64,000 nucleotides of DNA, taken from NCBI GenBank assembly GCA_021770655.1, contig JAETQO010000001.1, positions 1 to 64,000 of the forward strand. The letters are read 5' to 3'. Source of the DNA: Ruminococcus sp. (lineage in GTDB: Bacteria > Bacillota > Clostridia > Oscillospirales > Ruminococcaceae). The translations under genes were made by a program, and so were the position numbers. A model generated the notes under the pieces. That model made no database searches. It was not told the origin of the DNA and saw only the letters and a list, made by a program, of their open reading frames with translations. Positions 18,256 through 27,437 of this stretch are shown here, piece after piece. Numbering within the stretch: position 1 is the first letter of the stretch; each line of letters begins with the position of its first letter.

Positions 18256-19113
18256 GCGGATTCATATAGGAATCCGCACAGCCTGTCGAAAAAGTCGTCC
18301 AAAGGGCGGCTTTTTCTGTTATAATAAAGACGGGTGATAAAAATGCTGGTAAAAGGACAGGAAAATAGAGAGGCAGTAGAGATCGTAAGTCTGGATATGT
18401 TAGTTCCTGGAGATCATCTGCTGAGGAAAATAGAAGCAGCAGTAGACTTCAATCAAATTTATGAATTTGTAGATGATTTGTACTGTAAGGATAATGGGAG
18501 ACCAAGTATAGATCCTGTTGTATTATTTAAGATTATAATGATACAGCACATTTATGGAATACCCTCTCTTCGGCGGACGTTGGAAGAAGTGAGAATGAAT
18601 GTTGCATATAGATGGTTCATTGGATATCCATTGAATGAGCAAGTGCCGCATTTTTCAACCATTAGCTATAATTTCAAGCATCGATTTACAAGCGGAACAA
18701 TAGAACAGGTATTCCGGTGGATATTAAGCCGTGCGGCAGAAGAAGGATTTCTGGATACAAATGCAATCTTTATAGATGGTACGCATATCAAAGCGAATGC
18801 GAATATGAAAAAGAATGCAAAAAAATCTGCACGTATGCGTGCAAAGCGATATGCAAAGGAATTGAGGGAAGAAATCAACAGAGATCGTGAAGAACACGAC
18901 AAAAAGCCATTCGATGATGATGACGATTCGGCAGCGCCAAAGGAGAAAGAAATTACAGTTTCGACAACGGATCCGGATGCCGGAGTATTCCATAAAGGTG
19001 AGCACAAGAAGTGCTTTGCCTATGAAGCACATACAGCCTGTGACCATCATAATTTTATTCTCGACGTAGAAGTAACAGCAGGAAATGTACATGACAATGT
19101 GACTTTTGAGCCG
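18256..19113 (+). mobile_element. IS1182-family insertion sequence, right part missing
   Basis: The left end probably lies at the start of AGCCTGTCGAAAAAGTCG (about 18280), a terminal-repeat type common in IS1182 elements; a perfect hairpin GCGGATTC / GAATCCGC (18256-18277) abuts it. The element carries about the N-terminal half of its transposase and breaks off near 19084-19113, where a cupin gene fragment continues the frame. No right terminal repeat is present, so it cannot move on its own. Confidence 0.75.
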
Positions 19114-19389
19114 AGCTGCCGGAATAACTGGCATATCCATCATGCCGGGAAAGGCGGCGGGCAGATTCTTCTCTGCACTGCCGGACGCGGATACTATCAG
19201 GAATGGGGAAAAGAGGCGCAGGAACTTCATCCCGGAAGCGTGGTAGTCATTCCTGCGGAGGTAAAGCATTGGCATGGGGCGGCACCGGATAGCTGGTTTG
19301 CACATCTGGCTGTTGAGGTTCCCGGAGAAGAAATGAGAACCGAGTGGTGCGAAGCAGTATCGGATGAAGAATACCGGAAATTAAAATAG
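18343..19389 (+). pseudogene. Chimeric frame: truncated IS1182 transposase fused to cupin C-terminal part
   Basis: Residues 1 to about 257 are the N-terminal half of an IS1182 DDE transposase: conserved opening (VEIVSLDMLVPGDHLLRKI), DUF772-like helical domain, first catalytic Asp in FIDGTHIKANAN, and the strand ILDVEVTAGNVHD. The sequence then switches to SCRNNWHIHHAGKGGGQILL, PGSVVVIPAEVKHWHGAA and the C-terminal tail of a single-domain cupin of the carboxymuconolactone-decarboxylase-associated type. The switch (19084-19113) keeps the frame. Cupins of this type have a GNVTFEPGCRNNWH-like stretch, and the transposase has AGNVHDNV, so a short shared GNV-type sequence may have guided the join. 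The remaining DDE residues are missing. The start ATG 18343 is preceded by a GTG alternative at 18334. Function is doubtful. Confidence 0.8.
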
Positions 19390-19421
19390 AGTAAGTACCT
19401 TTGGGTATACACTGCATAACA

Positions 19422-19449
19422 AAGCGAGACTTCTGCAGAGGTCTCGCTT
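19422..19449 (+). terminator. Hairpin after the transposase-cupin chimera
   Basis: Perfect 9-bp stem AAGCGAGAC / GTCTCGCTT with a 10-base loop. A proper T-run is lacking, so termination efficiency is uncertain. Confidence 0.55.
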
Positions 19450-19504
19450 GAATTATAATGAAAGGAAAAGAGAATCAGATAGAAATATTGCAGGAGGGAT
19501 GAGG

Positions 19505-20899
19505 ATGAAGGAAGAAACAGAGCAGAGTCAGAGCAGTGCAAAAGCGCTTGATATGCTTCACGGACCTTTGCTGAAGAAGATTATATTTTTTGCATTGCCG
19601 ATCGCGGCCAGCAGCATCTTGCAACTGTTATTCAATTCCGCTGATGTCGCGGTTGCGGGCCGGTTCGCGGAAAGCGGAGCACTGGCGGCGGTTGGCAGCA
19701 ATTCCGTCCTGGTCGGTCTGCTTGTCAACCTTTTTGTTGGTCTTTCCGTGGGAACCAATGTGGTGATCGCCCAGTACATCGGACAGAAACGGACAAAGGA
19801 AGTGGGAACAGTTGTACATACTTCCATGCTGTTTGCTTTAATATGCGGGCTGGTGATGATGGTTGTAGGGCTTGCGCTCTCCCGCTTTCTTCTGGTACTG
19901 GTGGATACGCCGGAGGATGTGTTGGAGCGTGCGCTGATTTATCTACGGATTTATTGTGTTGGCATTATTTTTATCATTCCCTATAATTTTGGGGCTGCCA
20001 TCCTCCGTAGTATTGGGGATACCAGGCGGCCGCTGTACTGTCTGATCGCATCCGGCATCCTGAATATCTGCCTGAACCTGCTTCTGGTTATTGTGTTTCA
20101 TCTTGGCGTTGCGGGGGTTGCGATTGCTACGGTCATATCCAATGCGTTCAGTGCCTCTGTCGTGCTGTACATTTTATGCCATGAAGATGAAATGATCCGG
20201 CTGCACTGGGATAGACTGCGGATTCATGGCGCCGCACTGAAAAGAATCGTTCAGATCGGAGCGCCTGCTGCGCTTCAATCCGCTGTTTTTTCCATATCTA
20301 ATATCTGTATTCAGACGGCCATCAACGGCTTCGGATCCAGTGCTGTGGCAGGAATGACAGCGGCTCTGAACTTTGAATCGATAGGCTATTATATTGTCAG
20401 CGCTTTTGCGCAGACATCTGTCACATTTATCGGACAGAATTATGGCGCCAGACAGTATGGGCGCTGTAAGAAAATTCTGAGACTATGTTTGGCCGTTGGG
20501 ATGATTGGGACAATCCTGGTCAGCTTTGGCTTTATTTTTACACGCAATACTATCATCCGTATTTTTACAGTTGACCCTGCTGAAATCGAGTATGCTATGG
20601 CAAGATTTCTGTACGCCATTCCCTTCCTCTTTTTGACAAGCACTTATGAAGTGGTTGGCTCTGCTTTAAGAGGAATGGGAAGGTCAACGCTTCCGGCAAT
20701 CTTTACCGTACTTGGCACCGTTGTATTTCGTGTGTTCTGGGTATATGCAGTTTTCCCTCTGTGGAACAGCTTTCAGGCGCTGATTATCGTATACCCGGTT
20801 TCCTGGGTGCTGACTGGCGGAATGATGATCCTTTATTATTTTTGCCAGCGAGGAAAGCTGTTTGAAAAGGACTCGGAAAGATCGGTTCTGGTTGGATGA
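19505..20899 (+). CDS. MATE family efflux transporter
   Basis: A 464-residue polytopic membrane protein with about 12 hydrophobic helices, exporting drugs or metabolites using a cation gradient. Family signatures include LPIAASSILQLLFNSADVAVAGRF in the first helices and the repeat with IQIGAPAALQSAVF-like VQIGAPAALQS at mid-protein, where the second six-helix bundle begins. I place the start at ATG 19505, 8 bases after AGGAGG (19492-19497). Codon use is richer in G and C than the cargo genes to the right, suggesting a separate origin (Lachnospiraceae-like). It overlaps the following esterase frame by a few bases; the lipoprotein start of that gene is 38 bp downstream. Confidence 0.9.
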   Translation: MKEETEQSQSSAKALDMLHGPLLKKIIFFALPIAASSILQLLFNSADVAVAGRFAESGALAAVGSNSVLVGLLVNLFVGLSVGTNVVIAQYIGQKRTKEVGTVVHTSMLFALICGLVMMVVGLALSRFLLVLVDTPEDVLERALIYLRIYCVGIIFIIPYNFGAAILRSIGDTRRPLYCLIASGILNICLNLLLVIVFHLGVAGVAIATVISNAFSASVVLYILCHEDEMIRLHWDRLRIHGAALKRIVQIGAPAALQSAVFSISNICIQTAINGFGSSAVAGMTAALNFESIGYYIVSAFAQTSVTFIGQNYGARQYGRCKKILRLCLAVGMIGTILVSFGFIFTRNTIIRIFTVDPAEIEYAMARFLYAIPFLFLTSTYEVVGSALRGMGRSTLPAIFTVLGTVVFRVFWVYAVFPLWNSFQALIIVYPVSWVLTGGMMILYYFCQRGKLFEKDSERSVLVG

Positions 20900-20937
20900 C
20901 TGGAGTATGGGGTGAAAATATAAGGAGATATGAGACT

Positions 20938-21905
20938 ATGAAAAAGCATAGGCTGCTGGCAATGATGTTGGCGTTGATGTTTATACTGGCAGGGTGCAAT
21001 TCCAACAAGGCCGGGAGTAGTAGCGGTGAAATACCGAAAACCGGAGTGGAAGAAACTTTTGCTAATACAGAGATAACAGAAAGGGATGGTGAGACGGTGA
21101 CAATGGCGACACTTCCAGAAAAACTGGCACAGATACCGGAGGATTATTTTGAAGCATCCGAATATCCGGGCACACTGGTGGAACTGGAATACGATACTTA
21201 TGAATCTATGACATATGAAGAGCAGAGCCAGGTGCTGCATAAGCGAGCAATCGTATACCTGCCTTATGGTTATTCAGAGGGAGAAAAATACAACGTATTC
21301 TATCTGATGCACGGCGGCTGGAGCGATGAAACAACGTACCTTGGTACCCCGGATCGTCCTGCTGCATTTAAGAATGTTCTGGACAATGGGATGGCAGATG
21401 GGACGATTCAGCCTATGATCGTGGTGTGTCCTACTTACAATAATACCAGTCCGGAGGACAGCGGAGATTATAGTCTGGCGATTCGTCTGACAGAGAATTA
21501 TCACAGGGAGCTGGTGAATGACCTGATACCGGCGGTGGAGGGTACTTACAACACCTATGTGGAGGAGACCACTGCGGAGGGGCTGCGGGCTTCAAGGGAT
21601 CACCGTGCCTTTGCTGGATTTTCCATGGGGTCTGTGGCAACCTGGAGAACCTTCCAATATTGCCTGGATTACTTCCGCTATTTTATTCCATCCAGCGGAA
21701 ATCTGACCTCTGATGGAGAGTACATGGCATCCATGGTGACAGATTCCGGACATGTATGGAGCGATTTCTTTATCTTCGCGGCATCCGGTACGGATGACTT
21801 CGCCTATTCCTCTTTCAAATATCAGATTGCGGCAATGGCAGCGGTGGAGGATGGCACTTTCCGGTATGAAGATAATGAAAAAGATGAAATACATTACGGA
21901 CTCGG
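20938..21905 (+). pseudogene. Lipoprotein esterase (feruloyl/acetyl esterase-like), 3' truncated
   Basis: Encodes a secreted lipoprotein (ATG 20938 with SD AAGGAGA; lipobox LAGC near residue 20) of the alpha/beta-hydrolase group that includes feruloyl and acetylxylan esterases and enterochelin esterase. The HGGWSDE oxyanion-side motif and the nucleophile elbow GFSMGS are visible, as is the late ASGTDDFAY segment. At about 21900 the sequence jumps into a recombinase gene, after which the frame reads an unrelated tail to TGA-free residue strings ending at 22005. The catalytic His expected near the C-terminus is missing, so the enzyme is probably inactive. Normal homologues are at least 50 residues longer. 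Confidence 0.8.
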
Positions 21906-22381
21906 CATTAAAACGTGCGTTTGTAACCATGATGAACAAACTGGTCTTCGGGCATCAAAAGGTGCTTTCTCCCCTGCTGCACAGCCTGCGGGGTCTGAAC
22001 GATAAGGCGCAGCTTCTGAAAATACAGGAGTTGGAAACGCAGATTGAGAAAAACATGGAGCAGCGGCAGGTATTGACAAACCTGATGGCAGGTGGATACC
22101 TTGAGCCTGCTCTTTTTAATAAGGAAAGTAATGCTCTGGCTGTGGAGTCGGAAACTCTGCGGCAGGAAAAGGAAAGCCTTATGCATTTCCTTAACGGGAA
22201 TATGGAAAAGATTGATGAATTACAGAAGCTGGTACGGTTTGTTTCCAGAGGAATAATGCTGACAGCGTTTGAGGATGAAGTGTTCCTTTCTTACGTAGAG
22301 CGGGTCACGGTGCATTCAAGGACGGAGGTAATCTTTGAATTAAAATGCGGATTGTTTCTGAAAGAGAGGCTGGTGGATTAG
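21900..22381 (+). pseudogene. Large serine recombinase, C-terminal fragment
   Basis: From about ALKRAFVTMMNKLVFGHQKVLSPL the frame matches the C-terminal coiled-coil region of large serine recombinases (two coiled-coil stretches, QELETQIEKNMEQRQ and LRQEKESLMHFL, then the FEDEVFLSYVERVTV end). The catalytic serine domain, recombinase domain and zinc ribbon are gone, removed by the join to the esterase gene at about 21900. It ends at TAG 22381, immediately followed by the GTG of the next gene. The layout large, small, large recombinase is typical of integrative elements of Clostridia. Confidence 0.8.
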
Positions 22382-22813
22382 GTGAAACATATACCATACG
22401 GATACCGGATTGAAAACGGGATGGCGGTCGTGGATGAAGCGGAGGCTGACACCGTGCGGAAATTTTTTGATTATTACATTTCCGGTCTTGCTCTCATGGC
22501 GGCAGCCGAGAAGTCAGGATTGAAACTCTACCACGGGAGTGCCGGGCGGATGCTGCGGAACGTAAAATACCTCGGAGATGACTATTACCCGGCGATTATT
22601 GATAAGGCGACCTTTGATAAAGCAGAGGAAATCCGGATGAGCCGTGCAAAGGCACTTGGCCGTGTGAGGGAACTGGAAGTGAAGCAGGCGGCGCCCTTTC
22701 CTACAAAGTTTACAATGCCCACTGTAAAAACAATTTATGAGAATCCTTTTGAACAGGCGGCATATGCCTACAGCCTGATAGAAAGCGAGGTGGTAGCGGA
22801 TGGAACTGAATAA
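22382..22813 (+). CDS. Small recombinase-associated protein (Recombinase domain without catalytic domain)
   Basis: A 143-residue protein resembling the central Recombinase domain of large serine recombinases ([32 protein letters not shown], then the [27 protein letters not shown] stretch) but with neither the catalytic N-terminal domain nor the zinc ribbon. Such proteins sit between two large recombinases in many clostridial elements and probably act as partners that bind the att site or set direction. The start is GTG 22382, directly abutting the previous stop; it overlaps the next recombinase by 14 bp, so all three are translationally coupled. Confidence 0.85.
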   Translation: MKHIPYGYRIENGMAVVDEAEADTVRKFFDYYISGLALMAAAEKSGLKLYHGSAGRMLRNVKYLGDDYYPAIIDKATFDKAEEIRMSRAKALGRVRELEVKQAAPFPTKFTMPTVKTIYENPFEQAAYAYSLIESEVVADGTE

Positions 22814-24371
22814 GAATATTACAGTGATTCCCGCCCGGAAACGGGTGGGAAATACCGTGACAGCAGAAGAAAAACCAAAACTAAGGGTTGCTGCTTACTG
22901 CCGTGTTTCCACGGACAGTGAGGAACAGGCAAGCAGCTATGAGGTGCAGGTGGAACATTACACACAGTTCATCCAGAAGAATCCCGAATGGGAGCTTGCG
23001 GGGATATTTGCGGATGATGGAATCAGCGGCTGTAATACCAAGAAACGTAGTGAGTTTATCCGTATGATCGAGGAATGTATGGCTGGCAGGATTGATATGA
23101 TCATCACGAAATCCATCAGCCGTTTTGCCCGGAACACGCTGGACTGCCTGAAATATATCCGGGAACTGAAGGAGAAAAATATTCCCGTTTTCTTTGAAAA
23201 GGAGAATATTAATACGATGGATTCCAAAGGAGAGGTGCTGCTTACCATCATGGCGAGCCTCGCACAGCAGGAAAGCCAGTCCTTGAGCCAGAACATTAAA
23301 TTGGGATTGCAGTACCGATACCAAAACGGCGAGGTGCAGGTCAACCACAACCGCTTCCTCGGATATACAAAAGACGAGGACGGGCATCTGATCATTGAGC
23401 CGACTGAGGCAGAGGTTGTAAAACGCATCTACCGGGAGTATCTGGAGGGCAGCAGTCTGCTCCAGATAGGAAGAGGGCTTGAGGCAGATGGAATCCTGAC
23501 GGCGGCGGGAAAAGCGAAGTGGCGTCCGGAAACGCTGCGGAAGATTTTGCAGAACGAGAAGTACATCGGGGATGCCCTTTTACAGAAAACCTATACGGTG
23601 GATTTCCTTAATAAAAAGCGGGTGCAGAATAATGGAATCGTACCGCAGTATTATGTGGAAAACAGCCATCCACCTATTATCCCCCGCAACCTCTATATGC
23701 AGGTGCAGGAGAAAATGGTGCGGCGGGCAAACCTCCACAGTGGAGAGAAACGGAAGAAGCGGGTTTACAGCAGCAAGTACGCTTTATCCAGTATTGTATA
23801 TTGTCCGAAATGCGGCGATATTTACCGCAGGATTGCATGGAATAATCGTGGGAAACACTCCACTGTTTGGAGATGCTGCACCCGTGTGGAGCATGGACCA
23901 TCCGCCTGTGATGCGCCGACCATTCAGGAATCAGAACTGCAGGAGGCCGTGATAAAGGCTATCAATATGGCACTTGGCAACAGGGACAGTATGATGGCTG
24001 CCCTGCAGGAGAATGTGGAGGCGGTTATTCGGCAGGAGGATGAATCCTCGGTGGAGGGCATTGAGGCAAAGCTGGAAGAACTGCAAAAGGAACTGCTGAA
24101 GCGGGCAAATTCCAAAAAGGACTACAATGACATAGCCGATGAGATACACCGCTTACGTGAGTTGAAACAGAACGCTTTGGTGGAGAGTGCAGAGCGCAAA
24201 GGTCTGCGAAAGCGGATTGCCGAGATACGGGAATTTCTGGACAGTCAGCCAACGGAGGTTCTGGAGTATGATGAGCAGCTTGTGCGGCGGCTGATTGAAA
24301 AGGTTACGGTCTACGAGGAGCGGTTTGAGGTGGAATTCAAATCCGGGATGATAGTGGATGTGGAGAGATAG
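22800..24371 (+). CDS. Large serine recombinase, intact
   Basis: A 523-residue site-specific recombinase likely to catalyse integration and excision. Domains in order: resolvase catalytic domain (about 28-175; nucleophile Ser37 in [11 protein letters not shown], with KSISRFARN and the LAQQESQS end), Recombinase domain (about 195-300; [13 protein letters not shown]), zinc ribbon with paired cysteines (CPKCGD ... [19 protein letters not shown], about 340-380) and a C-terminal coiled coil (390-480). All key residues appear present. It ends 23 bp before a terminator. Its location at one inner position rather than an end of the island suggests that the present island extends beyond the element it served. 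Confidence 0.93.
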   Translation: MELNKNITVIPARKRVGNTVTAEEKPKLRVAAYCRVSTDSEEQASSYEVQVEHYTQFIQKNPEWELAGIFADDGISGCNTKKRSEFIRMIEECMAGRIDMIITKSISRFARNTLDCLKYIRELKEKNIPVFFEKENINTMDSKGEVLLTIMASLAQQESQSLSQNIKLGLQYRYQNGEVQVNHNRFLGYTKDEDGHLIIEPTEAEVVKRIYREYLEGSSLLQIGRGLEADGILTAAGKAKWRPETLRKILQNEKYIGDALLQKTYTVDFLNKKRVQNNGIVPQYYVENSHPPIIPRNLYMQVQEKMVRRANLHSGEKRKKRVYSSKYALSSIVYCPKCGDIYRRIAWNNRGKHSTVWRCCTRVEHGPSACDAPTIQESELQEAVIKAINMALGNRDSMMAALQENVEAVIRQEDESSVEGIEAKLEELQKELLKRANSKKDYNDIADEIHRLRELKQNALVESAERKGLRKRIAEIREFLDSQPTEVLEYDEQLVRRLIEKVTVYEERFEVEFKSGMIVDVER

Positions 24372-24393
24372 TGCAGAAAAAATTGTGAGAACG

Positions 24394-24430
24394 GCACCTT
24401 GCAGTGATGCAGGGTGCTTTCTTAATTTTC
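24394..24430 (+). terminator. Terminator of the recombinase operon
   Basis: GCACC-TTGCA / TGCAG-GGTGC stem with GTGA loop, then a T-rich stretch. It separates the recombinase module from the five-gene cassette. Confidence 0.8.
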
Positions 24431-24452
24431 TGTAAATTATTCTAAAGACATC

Positions 24453-24481
24453 TTGTAATCATCAACCAGATGGTTTATAAT
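24453..24481 (+). promoter_or_regulatory. Promoter of the five-gene cassette
   Basis: TTGTAA (24453-24458), 17-bp spacer, TATAAT (24476-24481). The likely start point is about 135 bp upstream of the first cassette gene, leaving a leader that contains the XRE-like relic start at 24507. Confidence 0.75.
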
Positions 24482-24506
24482 AACTGTATATTTGTAGGAG
24501 TATATC

Positions 24507-24527
24507 GTGACAACATCAGATTTATAA
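24507..24527 (+). pseudogene. Relic of an XRE regulator start (six-codon leader frame)
   Basis: GTG ACA ACA TCA GAT TTA TAA behind a TAGGAG SD encodes VTTSDL and stops. The 14-mer TGACAACATCAGAT is identical to the first codons of the XRE gene at 29534 (MTTSD), which also sits behind a good SD. The simplest reading is that a related regulator once preceded this cassette and was lost except for its first codons, or that a short leader peptide survives. Confidence 0.5.
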
Positions 24528-24625
24528 AAAATTATGTAATAAAATAGCTTAATGCTTTTCGAAGTCATCGTGATAAGCGATTTGTTTTTGGTGATTTTAT
24601 AATTGCGTTTTGAAGGGATATAATA

Positions 24626-25168
24626 ATGGAAGGCATTTTATCTTTTAGACGTTGTACGGATAAAGAAATTACAAGGCTTATTAGTGTTTTCCAAATACAG
24701 TTTCAGACTTCATCAAACTGGCATATAGAAAAAGTTGATATAAGAAAGATCATACCGCTTTGTAAGCATGTATATAGTGATCGGTTAGACTTCGCTAGAA
24801 AAAGCATTCTAAAATGTATTCAATATGGCATTCCATTATTTTACCCTTATGTTGTCGAATATGATAATGGAGACAGTCATTTAATTGCACCACCTATCGT
24901 TGAAGAACGTAACCAATTATTATTTCTTGGGGATGGAATGCACAGAATCTATAGCTTGCTTGAACTTAATATATCGACAGCATCTGTGTTAGTTACACAT
25001 GATTGTACGCTTCCGTTGCCAGGGATGCCTCAAGTTTGGAGTAACGTGAAAGAGAATAGTATTCAATTACCTTGTGATATGAATTTTGAAAACTTTTTCA
25101 AACAGGGTTTGACAGGGTATTCTAAGTTCTGTAATAGCAATGTGTTTTGGGAATATATGGGGGCATAA
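24626..25168 (+). CDS. ParB/sulfiredoxin-fold-like protein, cassette gene 1
   Basis: A 180-residue soluble protein, first in the cassette. The stretch LLFLGDGMHRIYSLLELNI near residues 94-112 resembles the ParB-like nuclease/sulfiredoxin fold signature, in which a short strand precedes D-G-x-H-R and a helix; this motif often binds or hydrolyses nucleotides. No DNA-binding helix-turn-helix is obvious. The start ATG 24626 has GAAGGGA 7 bases upstream. It ends 2 bp before the likely TTG start of the nucleotidyltransferase. Composition is clearly AT-rich compared with the recombinases and with core genes. The assignment rests on one motif and is tentative. Confidence 0.6.
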   Translation: MEGILSFRRCTDKEITRLISVFQIQFQTSSNWHIEKVDIRKIIPLCKHVYSDRLDFARKSILKCIQYGIPLFYPYVVEYDNGDSHLIAPPIVEERNQLLFLGDGMHRIYSLLELNISTASVLVTHDCTLPLPGMPQVWSNVKENSIQLPCDMNFENFFKQGLTGYSKFCNSNVFWEYMGA

Positions 25169-25170
25169 GT

Positions 25171-25917
25171 TTGAGTTATAATGAAATCATTAATAAGTTA
25201 GAGGATTGCGATAAAATAATTGCCATTGCGCTTGGAGGTTCTCGATCAAGAGGACAACACAGGATAGATTCAGATTATGATTTGTTTTGTGTTATCTGCG
25301 ATGATAATTTTGAGTATTTTAAAAATTCATTTCGAATCTTTCTTGAAAAAATACCTAGTATATTATATGCAGCTGAAGCATTTTATTTAGAAAATTGGGG
25401 GTATTTATTTAAAGCAATTGATTATGATAATGTTAATTATGACATATCTATAATTCCAAAAAGTAGAATTAATGAAATGAGTATACGTTCTACAAATATA
25501 ATAATTAAAGATACGAACGGAATATATCAAGAATCCATTAATCGTGCAGATGATGATCGTTTTCTTATCAGCAAACTGGAGAAACAACATTTTATCGATT
25601 ATGGAACTCTTTTTGGATTTGAGAGGATTCGATTTTTGGAAGCGGTTCAAAAGGCAGATTATTGGTATGCTGTCAGATGTCTTGAACGCATGAAAAACTA
25701 TTTAATACGTTGTGATAGAATCCAAATGGGAGTGTTTCCCAGTTCTCGTAGTTGCCCTGAAAAAGGATACATTGATGTAAATGATTGCTTAAAAAGAATT
25801 TATATTATAGATGGAGATTTAGATACTTTAGTACAAACTTCAGTTAAATTGTGTGAGCTTTTCACTACAGTCATACAAGATAAAGATATTCAAATGAGGA
25901 GCCAGTTGTTATGGTAG
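25171..25917 (+). CDS. Nucleotidyltransferase (Pol-beta superfamily), cassette gene 2
   Basis: A 248-residue protein with a clear NTase active site: GGSRSRG at residues 22-28 followed by SDYDLF, giving metal ligands Asp35 and Asp37; a third acidic residue probably lies in the NYDISIIP strand near 97. The C-terminal half is helical, as in aminoglycoside adenylyltransferase-like and KNTase-type enzymes. It would transfer a nucleoside monophosphate to a small molecule, protein or nucleic acid; the acceptor is unknown. The start is taken as TTG 25171, behind GGGGG, 2 bp after the previous stop; an upstream in-frame TTG exists at 25147. It overlaps the radical SAM gene by 7 bp. Confidence 0.82.
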   Translation: MSYNEIINKLEDCDKIIAIALGGSRSRGQHRIDSDYDLFCVICDDNFEYFKNSFRIFLEKIPSILYAAEAFYLENWGYLFKAIDYDNVNYDISIIPKSRINEMSIRSTNIIIKDTNGIYQESINRADDDRFLISKLEKQHFIDYGTLFGFERIRFLEAVQKADYWYAVRCLERMKNYLIRCDRIQMGVFPSSRSCPEKGYIDVNDCLKRIYIIDGDLDTLVQTSVKLCELFTTVIQDKDIQMRSQLLW

Positions 25918-27437
25918 AAACAGAAAAGAAACAACTTCTTTTCATTAACATGGAATATACACAAAATGAAATTAATGAGCCTATTAATATTGACGTTTTA
26001 TTACAGTGTTTTCCGCCAAATTTATTTAATAGGTCGAATGTAACTATTGCATATAGAGATTTTTCTGAAGGACAGGTAGTTAATTTGGAAGATTATGATA
26101 TTGTCCTGTTTTCTACAAAAATTTCTTCTTTTTCCAAAATGCAAACATTACTTGATTTGTGCAAGGGAAAATTGATAATTGTTGGCAGTATTCTTGCAAT
26201 TTGTGCGGGTTATGAGCTTGCTACTATTTATCCTGAAATAGTTTTCAATACCGGAGAAGGAGAAACGAATATTTATGATCTTCTTTGTGCGGCAGCTATA
26301 TCTCGGACAGCAGATCAGTTTAAACAATTGATTTATGAGAAAAACATACCTAATGTCTGTTTCTATTATGAACCACTTAAAGGTATTTACTATTCTGAAA
26401 GAGCAGTATGTAATTTGGAAACAAAACAGTATCCTTGTCATTATAAACTAACTGATGTCTTAGAGAAAGCTGGGTTAGTTCGGATGGAAACTAGTCGAGG
26501 ATGTCCATGGAATAAGTGTTCATTCTGTGTTATGCCATGGAAGTTTTGTGGAGAAAGATGGCGGGCATTTACGAACAAGAAAATTGAGGGGGAGATTCAG
26601 TATTTAATAGATAATGGCGCCAATAGAATTTTTTTTACTGATGAAGACTTCATTGGCAATTATGAACACATTTCAGATTTGTGTTCTATAATAAAAAGAT
26701 GCACTTCCGCATGTGAACGAGCCATATCGTTTGGTGGGAGTACGAGTGTCCTAACATTACATAAACTTGGAGATTCTTTGGATTTTTGCCTTCAAAATAT
26801 GTATGATGTAGGAATTACTCACATATTTATAGGGATAGAATCGGGTTCTAACAGTCAATTGTTGCGTTACAACAAAGGCGTTTCTGTTTCAATGAACGAA
26901 GAGATTATTGCTAAACTTCGAAACTATGGAATGGAAATTGACGTTGGATTTATTATGTTCGATGCTGATACAACGATTGAGGAGTTGGAGGAGAATCTCA
27001 ACTTTATTCAGAGAACAGGGCTAAGAAATACAGTATCTAGATTTGCTAAAAAACTCCGGGTTACGCCGCATACGGCAATTTATAAAGATTATGTATCTAG
27101 GGGGTTAATAACTTCTGATTTAAATATTGACGAATTATACTATGATTATACTTTTCTTGATCCACAAATAGAACTTATATGTTCATACATAAATGCACTA
27201 GATGCACATGTGCTAAAAGAATCTTATCATTTACAAGCGCTTATCCGTTCCACAGCAACAGAAACGGAAAAAGCTATAGCCTATAAACGCCTATTACTTT
27301 TGCGTGAATGTGGGTATTTATTTTTGTGCGATTGTGTTAATTGTTATAAGAAAAATAAGGCACTATCAAAAGAGGATGTCCATTCAATTTATAGTAATTA
27401 TTTATGTCTAGGAGGCATTAGTAGTGACGAACATTAA
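25911..27437 (+). CDS. B12-binding-type radical SAM protein, cassette gene 3
   Basis: A 508-residue radical SAM protein. The N-terminal 130 residues look like a cobalamin-binding Rossmann domain (IVLFSTK, KLIIVGSILA, then the NTGEGETNIYDLL stretch typical of that group) but lack an obvious DxHxxG. The radical SAM motif is METSRGCPWNKCSFC with Cys198, Cys203 and Cys206, spaced CX4CX2C instead of the usual CX3CX2C. The downstream segments FFTDEDFIG and IFIGIESGSNSQLLRYNKG are canonical. Such enzymes methylate, rearrange or attach groups to unactivated carbons; a modified nucleotide or peptide product is plausible here. It overlaps the nucleotidyltransferase by 7 bp and the next gene by 14 bp. 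Confidence 0.85.
   Translation: MVETEKKQLLFINMEYTQNEINEPINIDVLLQCFPPNLFNRSNVTIAYRDFSEGQVVNLEDYDIVLFSTKISSFSKMQTLLDLCKGKLIIVGSILAICAGYELATIYPEIVFNTGEGETNIYDLLCAAAISRTADQFKQLIYEKNIPNVCFYYEPLKGIYYSERAVCNLETKQYPCHYKLTDVLEKAGLVRMETSRGCPWNKCSFCVMPWKFCGERWRAFTNKKIEGEIQYLIDNGANRIFFTDEDFIGNYEHISDLCSIIKRCTSACERAISFGGSTSVLTLHKLGDSLDFCLQNMYDVGITHIFIGIESGSNSQLLRYNKGVSVSMNEEIIAKLRNYGMEIDVGFIMFDADTTIEELEENLNFIQRTGLRNTVSRFAKKLRVTPHTAIYKDYVSRGLITSDLNIDELYYDYTFLDPQIELICSYINALDAHVLKESYHLQALIRSTATETEKAIAYKRLLLLRECGYLFLCDCVNCYKKNKALSKEDVHSIYSNYLCLGGISSDEH

Noticed and set aside
18724..19305. 193-codon minus-strand frame across the transposase-cupin join
   Set aside because: Antisense to recognisable transposase and cupin sequence; no SD.
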